Translations under genes and position numbers: made by a program
NCBI RefSeq assembly: GCF_000014965.1
Contig: NC_008554.1
Span: 4,390,001-4,454,000, forward strand
DNA from: Syntrophobacter fumaroxidans MPOB
Lineage (GTDB): Bacteria; Desulfobacterota; Syntrophobacteria; Syntrophobacterales; Syntrophobacteraceae
Direction: 5' to 3'
Length of the DNA stretch: 64,000 nt
In this document: positions 17,612 to 25,972 of the stretch, in pieces
Layout of the letters: the number at the start of each line of letters is the position of its first letter
Position numbering within the stretch: position 1 is the first letter of the stretch
Notes under the pieces: model-generated
Seen by the model: only the letters and a program-made list of their open reading frames with translations
The model's database searches: none
Told to the model about the DNA's origin: nothing

Positions 17612-17812
17612 ATGAAGCATTTCAGAAAAGGGTTGAAAGTGCTCATCGATCCAACCCGGGGAAGAATCGCTGAGATGTTTCAGGAGAGGGCGATGTGCGT
17701 TACTGACATCCGGATCGCTCCGGGGGTTTGCCGGCCCGCCGGCTCAAATCGGCCGGATCGGTTCGGCGCGGAACGGCTGCTTTCGGATAATGCCGGTCGG
17801 CTCAGGGAGTGA
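17612..17812 (+). pseudogene. ArsR-family regulator, truncated or frameshifted
   Basis: The first ~33 residues (MKHFRKGLKVLIDPTRGRIA, then EMFQERAMCVTDI) match the ArsR/SmtB start, including the DPTR-x-RI helix and the CVxDI segment before the recognition helix. After that the frame gives RIAPGVCRPAGSNRP..., with no helix-turn-helix, and stops at 66 residues, against about 100 usual. Another frame reads LPARRLKSAGSV, faintly like the lost recognition helix, so one or more frameshifts are likely. The ribosome site and operator are intact. It may give unregulated expression, or a short peptide. Confidence 0.6.
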
Positions 17813-17863
17813 AAAGGTGGAACCTTTCCGTCCCGATCGGGTGACCCCCGGGGAGAACCAATC

Positions 17864-19249
17864 ATGAGCGATGCTCGAGTCGCGGAAGAGAAAATGTTGA
17901 GGGATGATGCGGTGGAGACTCCTTCGGAAGCGGAGCCGAGCCGGATAGACTGGAAGATTATCTGGATGCCCATGCTGCTGGTCGTGGGAGCTTTCCTTGT
18001 GTGCTTCTACCTGCCGATGGACAGCAAGCGCTTCACCGGTGCCGTCATTGAATCGCTGGCCCTGGTCAGGTGGTATGCCCGGGAACATGTGTTGTTTTGC
18101 CTGGTGCCGGCGTTCTTCATTGCGGGGGCGATCTCCTGTTTCGTCTCACAAGCCGCGGTGATGCGCTACCTGGGACCGGCGGCGAACAAGGCGCTGGCCT
18201 ACGGTGTCTCGTCCGTTTCGGGAAGCATCCTGGCGGTGTGCTCGTGCACCGTGCTGCCGATTTTTGCCGGGATTTGGAAAAGAGGGGCCGGGCTGGGTCC
18301 CGCGGTCGCCTTCCTCTACTCCGGGCCGGCCATCAACATCCTTGCAATCGTTCTCACGGCAAGAATTCTCGGCTTGCAGCTGGGCATAGCGCGAGCGGTG
18401 GGCGCGGTATCGTTCAGCATTGTCATCGGGCTGATGATGCATTTTGTGTTCATCAAGGAAGAAGAGCGGAAGGTGCAGGCGGCCGTTCATCTGCCCCCGG
18501 TGGAGGTCGAGCGGCCCCTATGGCAGAATATCGTTTATTTCGCCACAATGGTCGGTATTTTGATCTCGGCGACCTGGGGCAGGCCGGCCGAGCCCGAGGG
18601 CTTCTGGAACGCCGTGTTTCAAATCAAGTGGTGGTTGACGGGAGCATTCGCGGCGGCGCTCGGCATCGAGCTCATCCTGTGGTTCCGCGTGAAGGCGGCG
18701 AAGGTGGCGATTGCGGGGATTATCCTGGGAGCCCTGGCCTATGCGTTTCCCCATGAGCCGCTGATTGCTTTCGGAGCGGGCATTGTCGCCTTGACGATCC
18801 TCATCACCACGACCCGCGGCGATGCGGAAGAGTGGTTTCTGTCCACCTGGGGGTTCACCAAACAGATCACGCCCCTGCTTTTGGGCGGCGTGCTTGCTGC
18901 GGGGCTGTTTCTGGGACAGCCGCACACGGAAGGAATCATTCCTTCCCAGTGGATCAAGCAGATGGTGGGGGGCAATTCCTTCGGCGCCAATTTGTTTTCC
19001 GCCGTCGTCGGGGCGTTCATGTATTTTGCAACCCTGACGGAAATCCCCATATTGCAGGGCCTTATCGGTTCGGGTATGGGCAACGGCCCCGCCCTGGCGT
19101 TGCTGCTCGCCGGCCCGGCGCTCTCCTTGCCAAGCATGCTGGTCATTCGGAGCGTGATGGGAACGAAAAAAACGATCGTTTATGTGAGCCTGGTCATCAT
19201 CATGTCAACGACATGCGGGATGGTCTTCGGGTATTATTTTCCTGGTTGA
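17864..19249 (+). CDS. ArsP/UPF0718-type permease
   Basis: 461 residues with about ten membrane helices. Two similar halves carry the family's motifs: AVCSCTVLPIFAGIWKRGAGLGPA split across residues 120-145 and the C-terminal YFATLTEIPILQGLIGSGMGNGPALALLLAGPALSLP. The CxC in the first half is typical. Relatives export organoarsenicals or other toxic metalloids (ArsP) or are uncharacterised. It lies between the decayed arsR and a small thioredoxin, a frequent neighbourhood for this permease in anaerobes. Start ATG 17864 overlaps the end of an alternative frame (ATGA). Confidence 0.88.
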   Translation: MSDARVAEEKMLRDDAVETPSEAEPSRIDWKIIWMPMLLVVGAFLVCFYLPMDSKRFTGAVIESLALVRWYAREHVLFCLVPAFFIAGAISCFVSQAAVMRYLGPAANKALAYGVSSVSGSILAVCSCTVLPIFAGIWKRGAGLGPAVAFLYSGPAINILAIVLTARILGLQLGIARAVGAVSFSIVIGLMMHFVFIKEEERKVQAAVHLPPVEVERPLWQNIVYFATMVGILISATWGRPAEPEGFWNAVFQIKWWLTGAFAAALGIELILWFRVKAAKVAIAGIILGALAYAFPHEPLIAFGAGIVALTILITTTRGDAEEWFLSTWGFTKQITPLLLGGVLAAGLFLGQPHTEGIIPSQWIKQMVGGNSFGANLFSAVVGAFMYFATLTEIPILQGLIGSGMGNGPALALLLAGPALSLPSMLVIRSVMGTKKTIVYVSLVIIMSTTCGMVFGYYFPG

Positions 19250-19365
19250 GACCCGCGGGAAACATGATGCATGGCTGAGTGTTTTGATGTTTCGGCTTGA
19301 CGCTGCATAAGGGGCGCTGCCGTGCGCAAGGCGCGGGCGGTACCCGATTCGAAAGGGAGAATTTC

Positions 19366-19599
19366 ATGGAAATCAAAGTGTTGGGTCCGGGTTGTCCCAA
19401 GTGTCGGCAGACGGAAAAGAATGTCAGGGAAGCGGTTTCCGAGAGCGGCGTGGACGCCGAAATCGAGAAAGTGACCGACATCCTGAAGATCGGTGAATAC
19501 GGAGTGTTCGGCACGCCTGCCGTGGTGATCGATGGTGAGGTGAAATCGGTCGGCAAGATTCCCACCAAGGAAGAGATCAAGCGCTGGATCGGCAAGTGA
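19366..19599 (+). CDS. Small thioredoxin-fold protein (TM0996/MTH895 type)
   Basis: 77 residues with a glutaredoxin/thioredoxin fold: MEIKVLGPGCPKCRQTEKNV (CPKC redox pair at residues 10-13), then YGVFGTPAVVIDG with the cis-Pro, and KSVGKIPTKEEI. These mini-thioredoxins commonly sit next to ArsP-like permeases and reduce thiols or metalloid adducts in the cytoplasm. AAAGGGAG lies upstream of ATG 19366. Confidence 0.92.
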   Translation: MEIKVLGPGCPKCRQTEKNVREAVSESGVDAEIEKVTDILKIGEYGVFGTPAVVIDGEVKSVGKIPTKEEIKRWIGK

Positions 19600-19693
19600 G
19601 CCGTTGGTCGTCGGCGCGGTTCGCAGGGAGGACCGGTAAGGGCCCGGAGGGCCGCAGGATGGCGTAGCTTCGGACAAGGAAGGGAGCAACCGG

Positions 19694-20071
19694 ATGACTG
19701 AGAACTGTTGTGTCCCCGGTGGGACTGTCATGATTCTGTCATGTTCGGGCGGTTCCAACGTTGGGCAGCTTTCGAATCAGGCAGCCGTGGAGCTGACTCG
19801 GGAAGGAGTGGGCAAGATGTTTTGCCTGGCCGGGATCGGCGGGCAGCTCAGCGGGTTTGTCCAGTCGGCCCGAGACGTTCCTGAAATGGTGACGATCGAC
19901 GGCTGTTCAGTGGGATGTGCCAAGGCGATTCTCGAAAAAGCCCGGGTGCCTTTGAAAAGCTATCTGGTGCTGACGGACCTTGGGATCGAGAAGAACAAGA
20001 ATTTTGAGCTGAGCTCCCACGATATCCGGCGAGTCAAAGAGGCGGTGAAAGCGCTCCTTTTCGAAAAGTGA
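19694..20071 (+). CDS. Putative zinc-binding protein (DGC domain)
   Basis: 125 residues matching DGC-domain proteins: ENCCVPGGTVMILSCSGGSN, MFCLAGIGGQLSGFV and the name-giving VTIDGCSVGCAKAIL. Four or more conserved Cys suggest metal binding. Function is unknown, but the family is recurrent in arsenic/mercury-type and sulfur clusters of anaerobes, where it is found with small thioredoxins as here. Cytoplasmic, no signal peptide. Confidence 0.85.
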   Translation: MTENCCVPGGTVMILSCSGGSNVGQLSNQAAVELTREGVGKMFCLAGIGGQLSGFVQSARDVPEMVTIDGCSVGCAKAILEKARVPLKSYLVLTDLGIEKNKNFELSSHDIRRVKEAVKALLFEK

Positions 20072-20117
20072 GCCGCTGGGAGCCGCAAACGGTTTTCCTT
20101 TTGAAGGAGGCAGCCCC

Positions 20118-20639
20118 ATGTTGCTCAAAGGTTACCGTAAGGAGGTGGTTCGCCCGGAATGCAGGCCCGAAGCCCAATCAGTGCATTGCGTCGCCCACCT
20201 GGATGAGGACATCGGCGAGGTGATCCCTTATCTCAACGCGGTACTGGGCGGGTTTCAATTCACGAAGGATCCTCTTTGCGTATCGTTCAAGGTTCATGGG
20301 AAACTGATCGCGGTCCATCCTCGGAAAATCGCCGTGAACGCTCTGAGGGACGAGGAAGAGGGAGACCGAATCCTTGAATGGCTGAAGAGGGAAATCAATG
20401 ACGCCTGGGAAAGACGCGCGGAGATAGAGCCTCGTTTCGAAGGCGCTCCCAAGCCGAAGGTCATCGAAATCCTCAGGTTCCTGCCGAAAACGAACTGCAG
20501 GCAATGCGGGCAGCCGACCTGCATGGTGTTTGCGACTCAGGTGGCCGACGGCGGCAGAGGCCCCGAGAACTGTCCTCCACTGACCCGGGAGCAGAGGGAG
20601 ACGCTTGCGAGTTACCTGGAGCGGTTTCAGTTGGAATGA
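20118..20639 (+). CDS. Fe-S cluster domain protein
   Basis: 173 residues. The C-terminal part has CRQCGQPTCMVFATQ...NCPPL (about residues 133-155), the CxxCxxxxC...C pattern of the [4Fe-4S] domain seen in CODH/ACS and RnfB-type proteins. The N-terminal ~110 residues contain YLNAVLGGFQF and HPRKIAVNALRDEEE and are found with this Fe-S domain in other proteins of anaerobic metal-resistance clusters. Its role here, perhaps electron delivery for thiol or arsenate reduction, is inference. AAGGAGG precedes the ATG. Confidence 0.8.
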   Translation: MLLKGYRKEVVRPECRPEAQSVHCVAHLDEDIGEVIPYLNAVLGGFQFTKDPLCVSFKVHGKLIAVHPRKIAVNALRDEEEGDRILEWLKREINDAWERRAEIEPRFEGAPKPKVIEILRFLPKTNCRQCGQPTCMVFATQVADGGRGPENCPPLTREQRETLASYLERFQLE

Positions 20640-20730
20640 AAGGAGGCGGTCTCCGGGTCGGGGCTCGCAGGAAATCGGCGGAAGCGGGGCGCAAAGGAAT
20701 CAACGTCGTTAAGCGGGAGGACGGCACATC

Positions 20731-21177
20731 ATGTCCACGGAACCGAAAATAAGAATCCTCTATCTTTGCACGGGCAATTCCTGTCGTAGCCAGATGGCCG
20801 AAGCCTGGACCAACCATTTGAAAGGGCATTTGATCGAAGCGCGGTCCGCCGGCGTGACGCCTCACGGTCTCGACCCCGGCGCCGTCAAGGCCATGGCCGA
20901 AGCCGGACTCGACATATCCGGCCAGTCGTCCAAGGACGTGGACACCCTGGAACATCTGGAATTCGATTACGTGATCACGCTCTGCGACAATGCCCAGCGG
21001 GCCTGTCCCGTCTTTCCGGCGAAGACGAGGGTTTTGCACCTTCCGTTCGATGATCCTCCCAGGCTCGCGGCGAGTGCTCGAACCGAAGAAGAGGCGATGA
21101 TGCATTACCGCCGGGTGCGCGATGAAATCAAGGCATTCGTTGAGAAACTCCCTGAAGTGCTGACGCGGGATGAGTGA
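20731..21177 (+). CDS. arsC: Arsenate reductase, thioredoxin-coupled (low-molecular-weight phosphatase type)
   Basis: 148 residues. The CX5R loop is C13TGNSCR19 and the two resolving cysteines are C85 and C92 (LCDNAQRAC), the seven-residue spacing of Bacillus/Staphylococcus-type ArsC. It reduces arsenate to arsenite, ending in a disulfide that thioredoxin reduces, and the cluster encodes thioredoxin-fold proteins. Twenty bases separate it from the ACR3 gene, so reduction and efflux are co-transcribed. Confidence 0.96.
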   Translation: MSTEPKIRILYLCTGNSCRSQMAEAWTNHLKGHLIEARSAGVTPHGLDPGAVKAMAEAGLDISGQSSKDVDTLEHLEFDYVITLCDNAQRACPVFPAKTRVLHLPFDDPPRLAASARTEEEAMMHYRRVRDEIKAFVEKLPEVLTRDE

Positions 21178-21197
21178 ATCGAAACCGGAGGAGGATC

Positions 21198-22271
21198 ATG
21201 GAAGAACCGGCCACAAGAAGACTCTCGTTCCTCGACCGTTTCCTCACGCTCTGGATCGTGCTGGCCATGGCTTTCGGGGTGGGAGCGGGGTATTTCTACC
21301 CGGGCATCAAGGAGGTGATCAACCTGTTCCAGGTCGGAACCACCAACATCCCCATCGCCGTGGGGCTTATCCTGATGATGTACCCTCCCCTTGCGCGGGT
21401 CAAATACGAGGAGTTGCATCGTGTTTTCGGGAACCGACGGGTGCTTGGCCTGTCCCTGGTTCTCAACTGGGTGATCGGACCGATCCTGATGTTCGTCCTG
21501 GCCGTGGTTTTTCTTTCGGGTTACCCGGAATACGCCGTCGGTTTGATACTGGTCGGGCTTGCCCGGTGCATCGCCATGGTCATCGTCTGGAACGAGCTGG
21601 CCGAAGGCAATCGGGAGTATTGCGCGGGACTGGTGGCCTTCAACGCCATCTTTCAGATGGCCCTGTACGCGGTCTATGCGTATTTTTTCATCACGGTCCT
21701 GCCCCGATGGCTTGGGCTCGGTTTTGCCATGAAGGTCAACGTATCCATACTCGATGTGGTGAAAACCGTCATGATCTACCTCGGGATCCCCTTTTTCAGC
21801 GGACTCCTCACGCGCTTTATCCTCATCCCGATGAAGGGCGCAGAATGGTACGAGAAGAAATTCATCCCCCGGATCAGCCCCATCACGCTCGTCGCGCTGC
21901 TGTTCACCATCGTCGTGATGTTCTCGCTGAAAGGGGAATATATCGTTACATTGCCGCTTGACGTGCTGCGCATCGCCGTTCCCCTGGCCATCTATTTTCT
22001 GCTCATGTTCTTTGCGACTTTCTTTCTGGCAAAGAAGCTCCGGGCGGACTATCCCACGTCCGCAACGCTTTCCTTCACGTCGGCGTCAAACGATTTCGAG
22101 CTGGCCATTGCGGTGGCCATCGCCGTTTTCGGAATCCAGTCCGGGCAGGCTTTCGCGACGGTGATCGGGCCCCTGCTGGAGGTGCCCATCCTCATCAGCC
22201 TGGTCAACGTGGCCCTGAGATTTCGCCGGAAGCATTTCATAACGGACGGCGGCCGGCCCGGCGCGGCCTGA
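21198..22271 (+). CDS. acr3: Arsenite efflux transporter ACR3
   Basis: 357 residues, ten membrane helices. Diagnostic segments: [30 protein letters not shown], and the essential-Cys motif [16 protein letters not shown] followed by [12 protein letters not shown]. The helix with [19 protein letters not shown] is the other hallmark. ACR3 extrudes arsenite by proton antiport. ATG 21198 is preceded by GGAGGAGG; an ATG at 21174 overlapping arsC would add eight residues. Confidence 0.96.
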   Translation: MEEPATRRLSFLDRFLTLWIVLAMAFGVGAGYFYPGIKEVINLFQVGTTNIPIAVGLILMMYPPLARVKYEELHRVFGNRRVLGLSLVLNWVIGPILMFVLAVVFLSGYPEYAVGLILVGLARCIAMVIVWNELAEGNREYCAGLVAFNAIFQMALYAVYAYFFITVLPRWLGLGFAMKVNVSILDVVKTVMIYLGIPFFSGLLTRFILIPMKGAEWYEKKFIPRISPITLVALLFTIVVMFSLKGEYIVTLPLDVLRIAVPLAIYFLLMFFATFFLAKKLRADYPTSATLSFTSASNDFELAIAVAIAVFGIQSGQAFATVIGPLLEVPILISLVNVALRFRRKHFITDGGRPGAA

Positions 22272-22418
22272 AATGACGCCCATGAAGCGCTGAGTTCCAT
22301 GACTTCAGCGACCCGACCACGGCGTTGAATGCCCGGTGGGCCGACCGAATCGGTTCGGGAACCTTTTCTTCTAAGCGCTTGTTGCCCGAAGACCGATTTT
22401 CATAAAAGGAGGCGCACC

Positions 22419-22763
22419 ATGAAGAAAAACGATTGGAAATATCTCCTCGATACATTGCTTTTCGTGGATTTGTGCTCCGTTGCCGCCATCGGGTTGTTGC
22501 TGGCTTTCGTCATTCCGTCCGGGAGAGTGCCGGACACGTCCAAGTTTTTCATGGGCCTCCATCGGCACGAGTGGGGGGATATTCATCTGGTCCTTGCGTT
22601 TCTCCTGCTGGGACTACTGGTCCTGCACGTCTGGCTGAACTGGACATGGGTGGTCAATTCCACCAAGGGATATTTTGGAGAGCGCTGGAAGAAAGTCCTC
22701 TGGACCCTTGCCGGCGCGTGGCTGATCGTTTTGTTTCTCGCTTGGATGGTGGTGAAACTGTAA
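22419..22763 (+). CDS. Small membrane protein, DUF4405/cytochrome b-like
   Basis: 114 residues with three hydrophobic helices. Histidines occur in or near helices (GLHRHEWGDIHLVLAF and LVLHVWLNWTWV), the pattern of DUF4405 proteins, which resemble half of a cytochrome b and may bind heme. It sits between ACR3 and a periplasmic thioredoxin, then CcdA, so a transmembrane electron route for thiol chemistry is plausible but unproven. AAAGGAGG precedes the ATG. Confidence 0.8.
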   Translation: MKKNDWKYLLDTLLFVDLCSVAAIGLLLAFVIPSGRVPDTSKFFMGLHRHEWGDIHLVLAFLLLGLLVLHVWLNWTWVVNSTKGYFGERWKKVLWTLAGAWLIVLFLAWMVVKL

Positions 22764-22773
22764 GGAGGGTTGA

Positions 22774-23157
22774 GTGAACAAGTTAATCGGTTTCGTGGCA
22801 TTGCTCGGTCTGCTGACTCTAACCACGCCCGTTTTTGCAGCGGATGAGCAGCCGCCCCTGCCGGAGGTGCCCGTCAAGGGTATGGTCACCATGGTCGACG
22901 TCGGCGCCGAGAAGTGCATTCCCTGCAGGATGATGGCGCCGATCCTGAGGGAATTGGGTGAAGCCTATAAAGGCCGCGCCGCTATCGTGTTCATCGATGT
23001 CTGGAAGAACAAGGGGCAGGAACAGAGGTTCGGCATTCGTGCGATACCTACGCAGATATTCTATGACAAGGAAGGGAAAGAAGTAAGACGCCATGAAGGA
23101 TTCCTGGACAAAGTGAGGATCGTCGAGATATTCAGGGAACTCGGAGTGGAAGACTAG
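22774..23157 (+). CDS. Exported thioredoxin-like protein
   Basis: 127 residues with a signal peptide (cleavage near VFAAD) and a thioredoxin fold: DVGAEKCIPCRMMAPILREL (CIPC active site), IVFIDVWKN, and FGIRAIPTQIFYDKEGKEV with the cis-Pro. It would act in the periplasm, receiving electrons from the CcdA gene product encoded 120 bp downstream. The start is GTG 22774, with AAGGAGGG before it. Confidence 0.9.
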   Translation: MNKLIGFVALLGLLTLTTPVFAADEQPPLPEVPVKGMVTMVDVGAEKCIPCRMMAPILRELGEAYKGRAAIVFIDVWKNKGQEQRFGIRAIPTQIFYDKEGKEVRRHEGFLDKVRIVEIFRELGVED

Positions 23158-23279
23158 CCTGCTCCCGGCTTCAGACAAAGATAAGATGCCCGGATGGACA
23201 TCGAACGGTTTCGGTTTCGAGCGCCGAACCGTTCCATTCGCCGGTTCAAAGCAGACCGTTCGCAGACGCTGGAGGTGTA

Positions 23280-23993
23280 ATGCTCGACCAACTTTTCTTG
23301 ACGGTGAATTCCTGGATGTCGACGGGAACGGCGCTCGCCGCGCTGGGTTGTTTCCTGTGGGGGGTTATCAGCGTGGCCTTCAGCCCGTGCCACATGGCTT
23401 CGATTCCCCTCATCATCAGCTACGTTGCAGGGCAGGACAAGGCGCTCAACGCGCGGCACGCGGCTCAATACGCGGTGGCTTTTACGGTTGGTTTGTTCAT
23501 CACCATCGCCCTGGTCGGCATCGTCTGCTCGCTGCTGGGGCTGATGCTCGGCGAAATCGGTCCCTACTGGACCATTCTCGTTGGAGCCATACTGATCTGG
23601 GTGGCCTTGGATATGCTGGGCCTGACCCGGTGTTCCATGTCCGGCGGGCTCATCTCGAAGATAAAAATCAAGGGGCTCGCCGGGGCCTTTCTGCTGGGGC
23701 TCGCCTACGGTGTCCTGTCCGGTTCCTGCACCTTCGGGTTCATCGCGCCGATCCTTGCCATTATCACCATCCAGCAGAAAATCTTCATCGGCGTGCTGTT
23801 CATCGTTCTTTTCGGCATCGGGCACTGTATCCCCATCGCGGTTGCAGGGAGCTCGACCGCGACCGTGAGGAAATTGCTCGAGAACAGCTCGTTTTACGAG
23901 GGCGGGGCCTGGTTCAGAAAGTTTGCGGGGGTCGCCATCGGGTTGCTGGGAATCTACTTCGTCGTCCGCCCGTTTCTTCCCGAGGTTTCATAG
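23280..23993 (+). CDS. ccdA: CcdA-type thiol/disulfide transporter
   Basis: 237 residues with six membrane helices. The two half-repeats carry ISVAFSPCHMASIPLIISYVAG (SPC motif) and LSGSCTFGFIAPILAI (CTFGF), the paired cysteines that relay electrons. CcdA passes electrons from cytoplasmic thioredoxin to periplasmic thiol proteins, here probably the exported thioredoxin upstream. GGAGGTGTA precedes the ATG. Last gene of the arsenic/thiol island; its 3' end overlaps the antisense tail of the truncated radical SAM frame. Confidence 0.93.
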   Translation: MLDQLFLTVNSWMSTGTALAALGCFLWGVISVAFSPCHMASIPLIISYVAGQDKALNARHAAQYAVAFTVGLFITIALVGIVCSLLGLMLGEIGPYWTILVGAILIWVALDMLGLTRCSMSGGLISKIKIKGLAGAFLLGLAYGVLSGSCTFGFIAPILAIITIQQKIFIGVLFIVLFGIGHCIPIAVAGSSTATVRKLLENSSFYEGGAWFRKFAGVAIGLLGIYFVVRPFLPEVS

Positions 23994-24648
23994 GCGTAGC
24001 ATCAATAAGGACTTGATTCCGCTTTGATGAAGGCAATCTGTTCCCGTTGCTGCTTCGGGAAGCCTGTTTCCTTGCGGGCTCCGGAGTTGCCGGATTAAGC
24101 TGGGACGGCGGCTCAAGCGGCCTCGGGGGATCGAAAAAAGCGGCCCGCGGTTGCACGCTCGCCAACGCCCGGCGGAATTCATGCAGGCCGTCGATCATGC
24201 GATGAAAGGTGACTTCCTGGTGGGGCCGGTTCACCCGGCGGAGGAGACGGTCCTCGCCGGCATCGAGTGAAGGAATGACGAGATCGGCCCCGCTCAGCGC
24301 CTCCCTGACCTCCGGCAGCCAAAGCAGGGAACTGTTTGTCAGGACCTCCACGGGAGCAGGGGGCATTGCCTTGATGGCACTGATCAGGCTGCCGAGCCCT
24401 GAGTGAAGGGAGGGTTCTCCGGAACCGGAGATGGTAATGTAGTCGGGCTCGCCGGCGAGGTGGCCCTCCAGTTCGGTGAGAACCGCTTCCACGGTGACCC
24501 ACTCCCGCCTCCTGGTGGTCTTGAGGGTCGTTTTCCCAAGTTGACAGTAAAGGCAATCGTACGTGCAGGTCTTCATCGGAACGAGATCGATGCCAAGAGA
24601 CCTGCCGAGGCGTCGTGAAGGAACGGGTCCATAGACGTAAGGGCTCAT
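23914..24648 (-). pseudogene. Radical SAM protein, 3'-truncated
   Basis: The first ~160 residues are a normal radical SAM start of the COG0731/wyosine-like group: YGPVPSRRLGRSLGIDL, the CX3CX2C cluster C28/C32/C35 (CTYDCLYC), ISGSGEPSLHSGLG and VLTNSSLLW. After MIDGLHEFRR the sequence turns Pro/Arg/Ser-rich and unrelated, then runs antisense into ccdA; family members are about 300 residues and continue with further barrel strands. So homology stops near 24168 and the rest is lost. The ATG overlaps the stop of the DtxR-type gene (ATGA). Confidence 0.65.
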
Positions 24649-25322
24649 TTTCTTTCGCCTGCCCCCCGCGTGTTCACCTTCCGCCTGAAGCCCGGGACGG
24701 CGCGGCGGAGGGAAGTCGACCGGCCTCTCAGCCGCAACGAAACACCTGCTGTATTGTCGCCTTCCCCCTGCATTCGGGCGGGAGATCCGTCAACCCGGTC
24801 GAGACACTCTTTGAGGCAGTCTCTACAGCTTGAATCCTGTGGCCCTTTCCGCAAATAGAGCGCAAAACCCTCCAGCCATTCCATGTTGGTGCGTGGGCAC
24901 AGTTTCAGGAATTCAAGAAAATGGACCAGTCGGTCAACCGCAACGGCGTCGATGGCATGCTGGATACGGCAGGCGTTGGCTTCCGCCTGTTGCGGATGGA
25001 GTTGCAGGGTATTGATGAAGAACTCCTTCAGGATGTCGTGACGGCGCACGATATCCTGTCCGAGACGGCGTCCAGCAGCGGTGAGGGTAATCGGGCTGTA
25101 GGGACTGTAGTTCACGAACCCGCGGTTGGCCAGCGCCTTCAATGCCCCCGTCACCGAAGCGGGCTGAACGTTCATCTGGTCGGCGATATCTTTGACCCGA
25201 GCCACACGATGGGATTCCTGGAGGTGGTAGATCGCCTGAAGATAGTCTTCCAGGCTTGCGGAAAGCCCTTCCGCAATATCAGGCACCATATCGCTCTCCC
25301 TGGTCTGGCATGATCTCTTCAT
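24645..25322 (-). CDS. DtxR/MntR-family metal-dependent regulator
   Basis: 225 residues. The N-terminal winged helix reads LSASLEDYLQAIYHLQE, VARVKDIADQMNVQPASVTGALKAL, then the dimerisation/metal domain with RRHDILKEFFINTL and EANACRIQHAID, containing the usual Cys/His/Glu ligands. A CxxCLxxC cluster follows (CRDCLKEC) and the last ~50 residues are Arg-rich and unrecognised. GGAGGGTGAG abuts ATG 25322, so longer in-frame starts are unlikely. It precedes the radical SAM frame with a 4-base overlap. Expected to repress metal uptake or a companion operon with Fe2+ or Mn2+. Confidence 0.85.
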   Translation of the reverse strand: MKRSCQTRESDMVPDIAEGLSASLEDYLQAIYHLQESHRVARVKDIADQMNVQPASVTGALKALANRGFVNYSPYSPITLTAAGRRLGQDIVRRHDILKEFFINTLQLHPQQAEANACRIQHAIDAVAVDRLVHFLEFLKLCPRTNMEWLEGFALYLRKGPQDSSCRDCLKECLDRVDGSPARMQGEGDNTAGVSLRLRGRSTSLRRAVPGFRRKVNTRGAGERK

Positions 25323-25972
25323 CTCACCCTCCCACTCTTCAAACAAGCTCTCTTCTCCCCGGCGCCTCTTTCCCGGAAAGAAAACTCTCTTCATTGCCGT
25401 ATCATCCGATCCTTGGGTAGCAAAGCTTGCGCCAGCTTCAGGGCAACGGGGCATGATTCCACGCTTGAACTCGTGCATGCCTGATTCGACCGGTGCGATG
25501 ACCTCCCCCGAGCAGCGACGGACCAGCTTTGGGAAGAGGAACAATATGCACCATTTGGAGCTTGTTCTCGGGTGCATATTGTTCCACTGAGTTTCCCCCG
25601 CGCGGCGTGCGATTTATTGATTTCTTTTAGAATCATGATGTTAGACCGGCCTGCTTGAATTCCGTTCGCACGGCATCGCTGTTGCTAAAAGGTTGAGTGC
25701 TCCACTTGGGTTGCAGGTTCGAACCTGCTTCCGCATGGTTTCCCTTTCAACGAGTGGAGTTCGAAGATAGTGCGGCCTGGGCGTAGCAGCTCGATCCTAC
25801 TCAAACCAAGCTCAATCCTCCCCTGCTCACGATGAACGCGGAGCAGCCGGGGACTGCATCCAAAGGTCGCGCCTCGCGGAACCCGCACACCAGCGTTTTC
25901 AGGAACCGGCAAAGAGCAGCCCGGAATTCGGGTCCGTGACAAAAACCACGTGATTGTCATAAGGAGGCTTGA
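25323..25972. other. Intergenic region with a long inverted repeat
   Basis: No convincing gene lies in these 650 bp between divergent units. It contains the 15-bp perfect inverted repeat at 25538-25585 and a T-arm-like GCAGGTTCGAACCTGC at 25713-25728 that does not belong to a foldable tRNA. AAGGAGG for the next gene lies just before 25973. Confidence 0.45.
25538..25585. promoter_or_regulatory. Perfect 15-bp inverted repeat (possible operator or attenuator)
   Basis: GGAACAATATGCACC (25538-25552) and GGTGCATATTGTTCC (25571-25585) are perfect reverse complements with an 18-nt spacer. It lies about 215 bp upstream of the DtxR-type gene and 390 bp upstream of the membrane protein gene. No T-run follows either arm, so a terminator is less likely than a double binding site or a structured leader. 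Confidence 0.55.

Noticed and set aside
25713-25728. GCAGGTTCGAACCTGC resembling a tRNA T-arm
   Set aside because: The loop is one base short when the 5-bp stem is formed, and no acceptor, D or anticodon arms can be folded around it; at most a relic.
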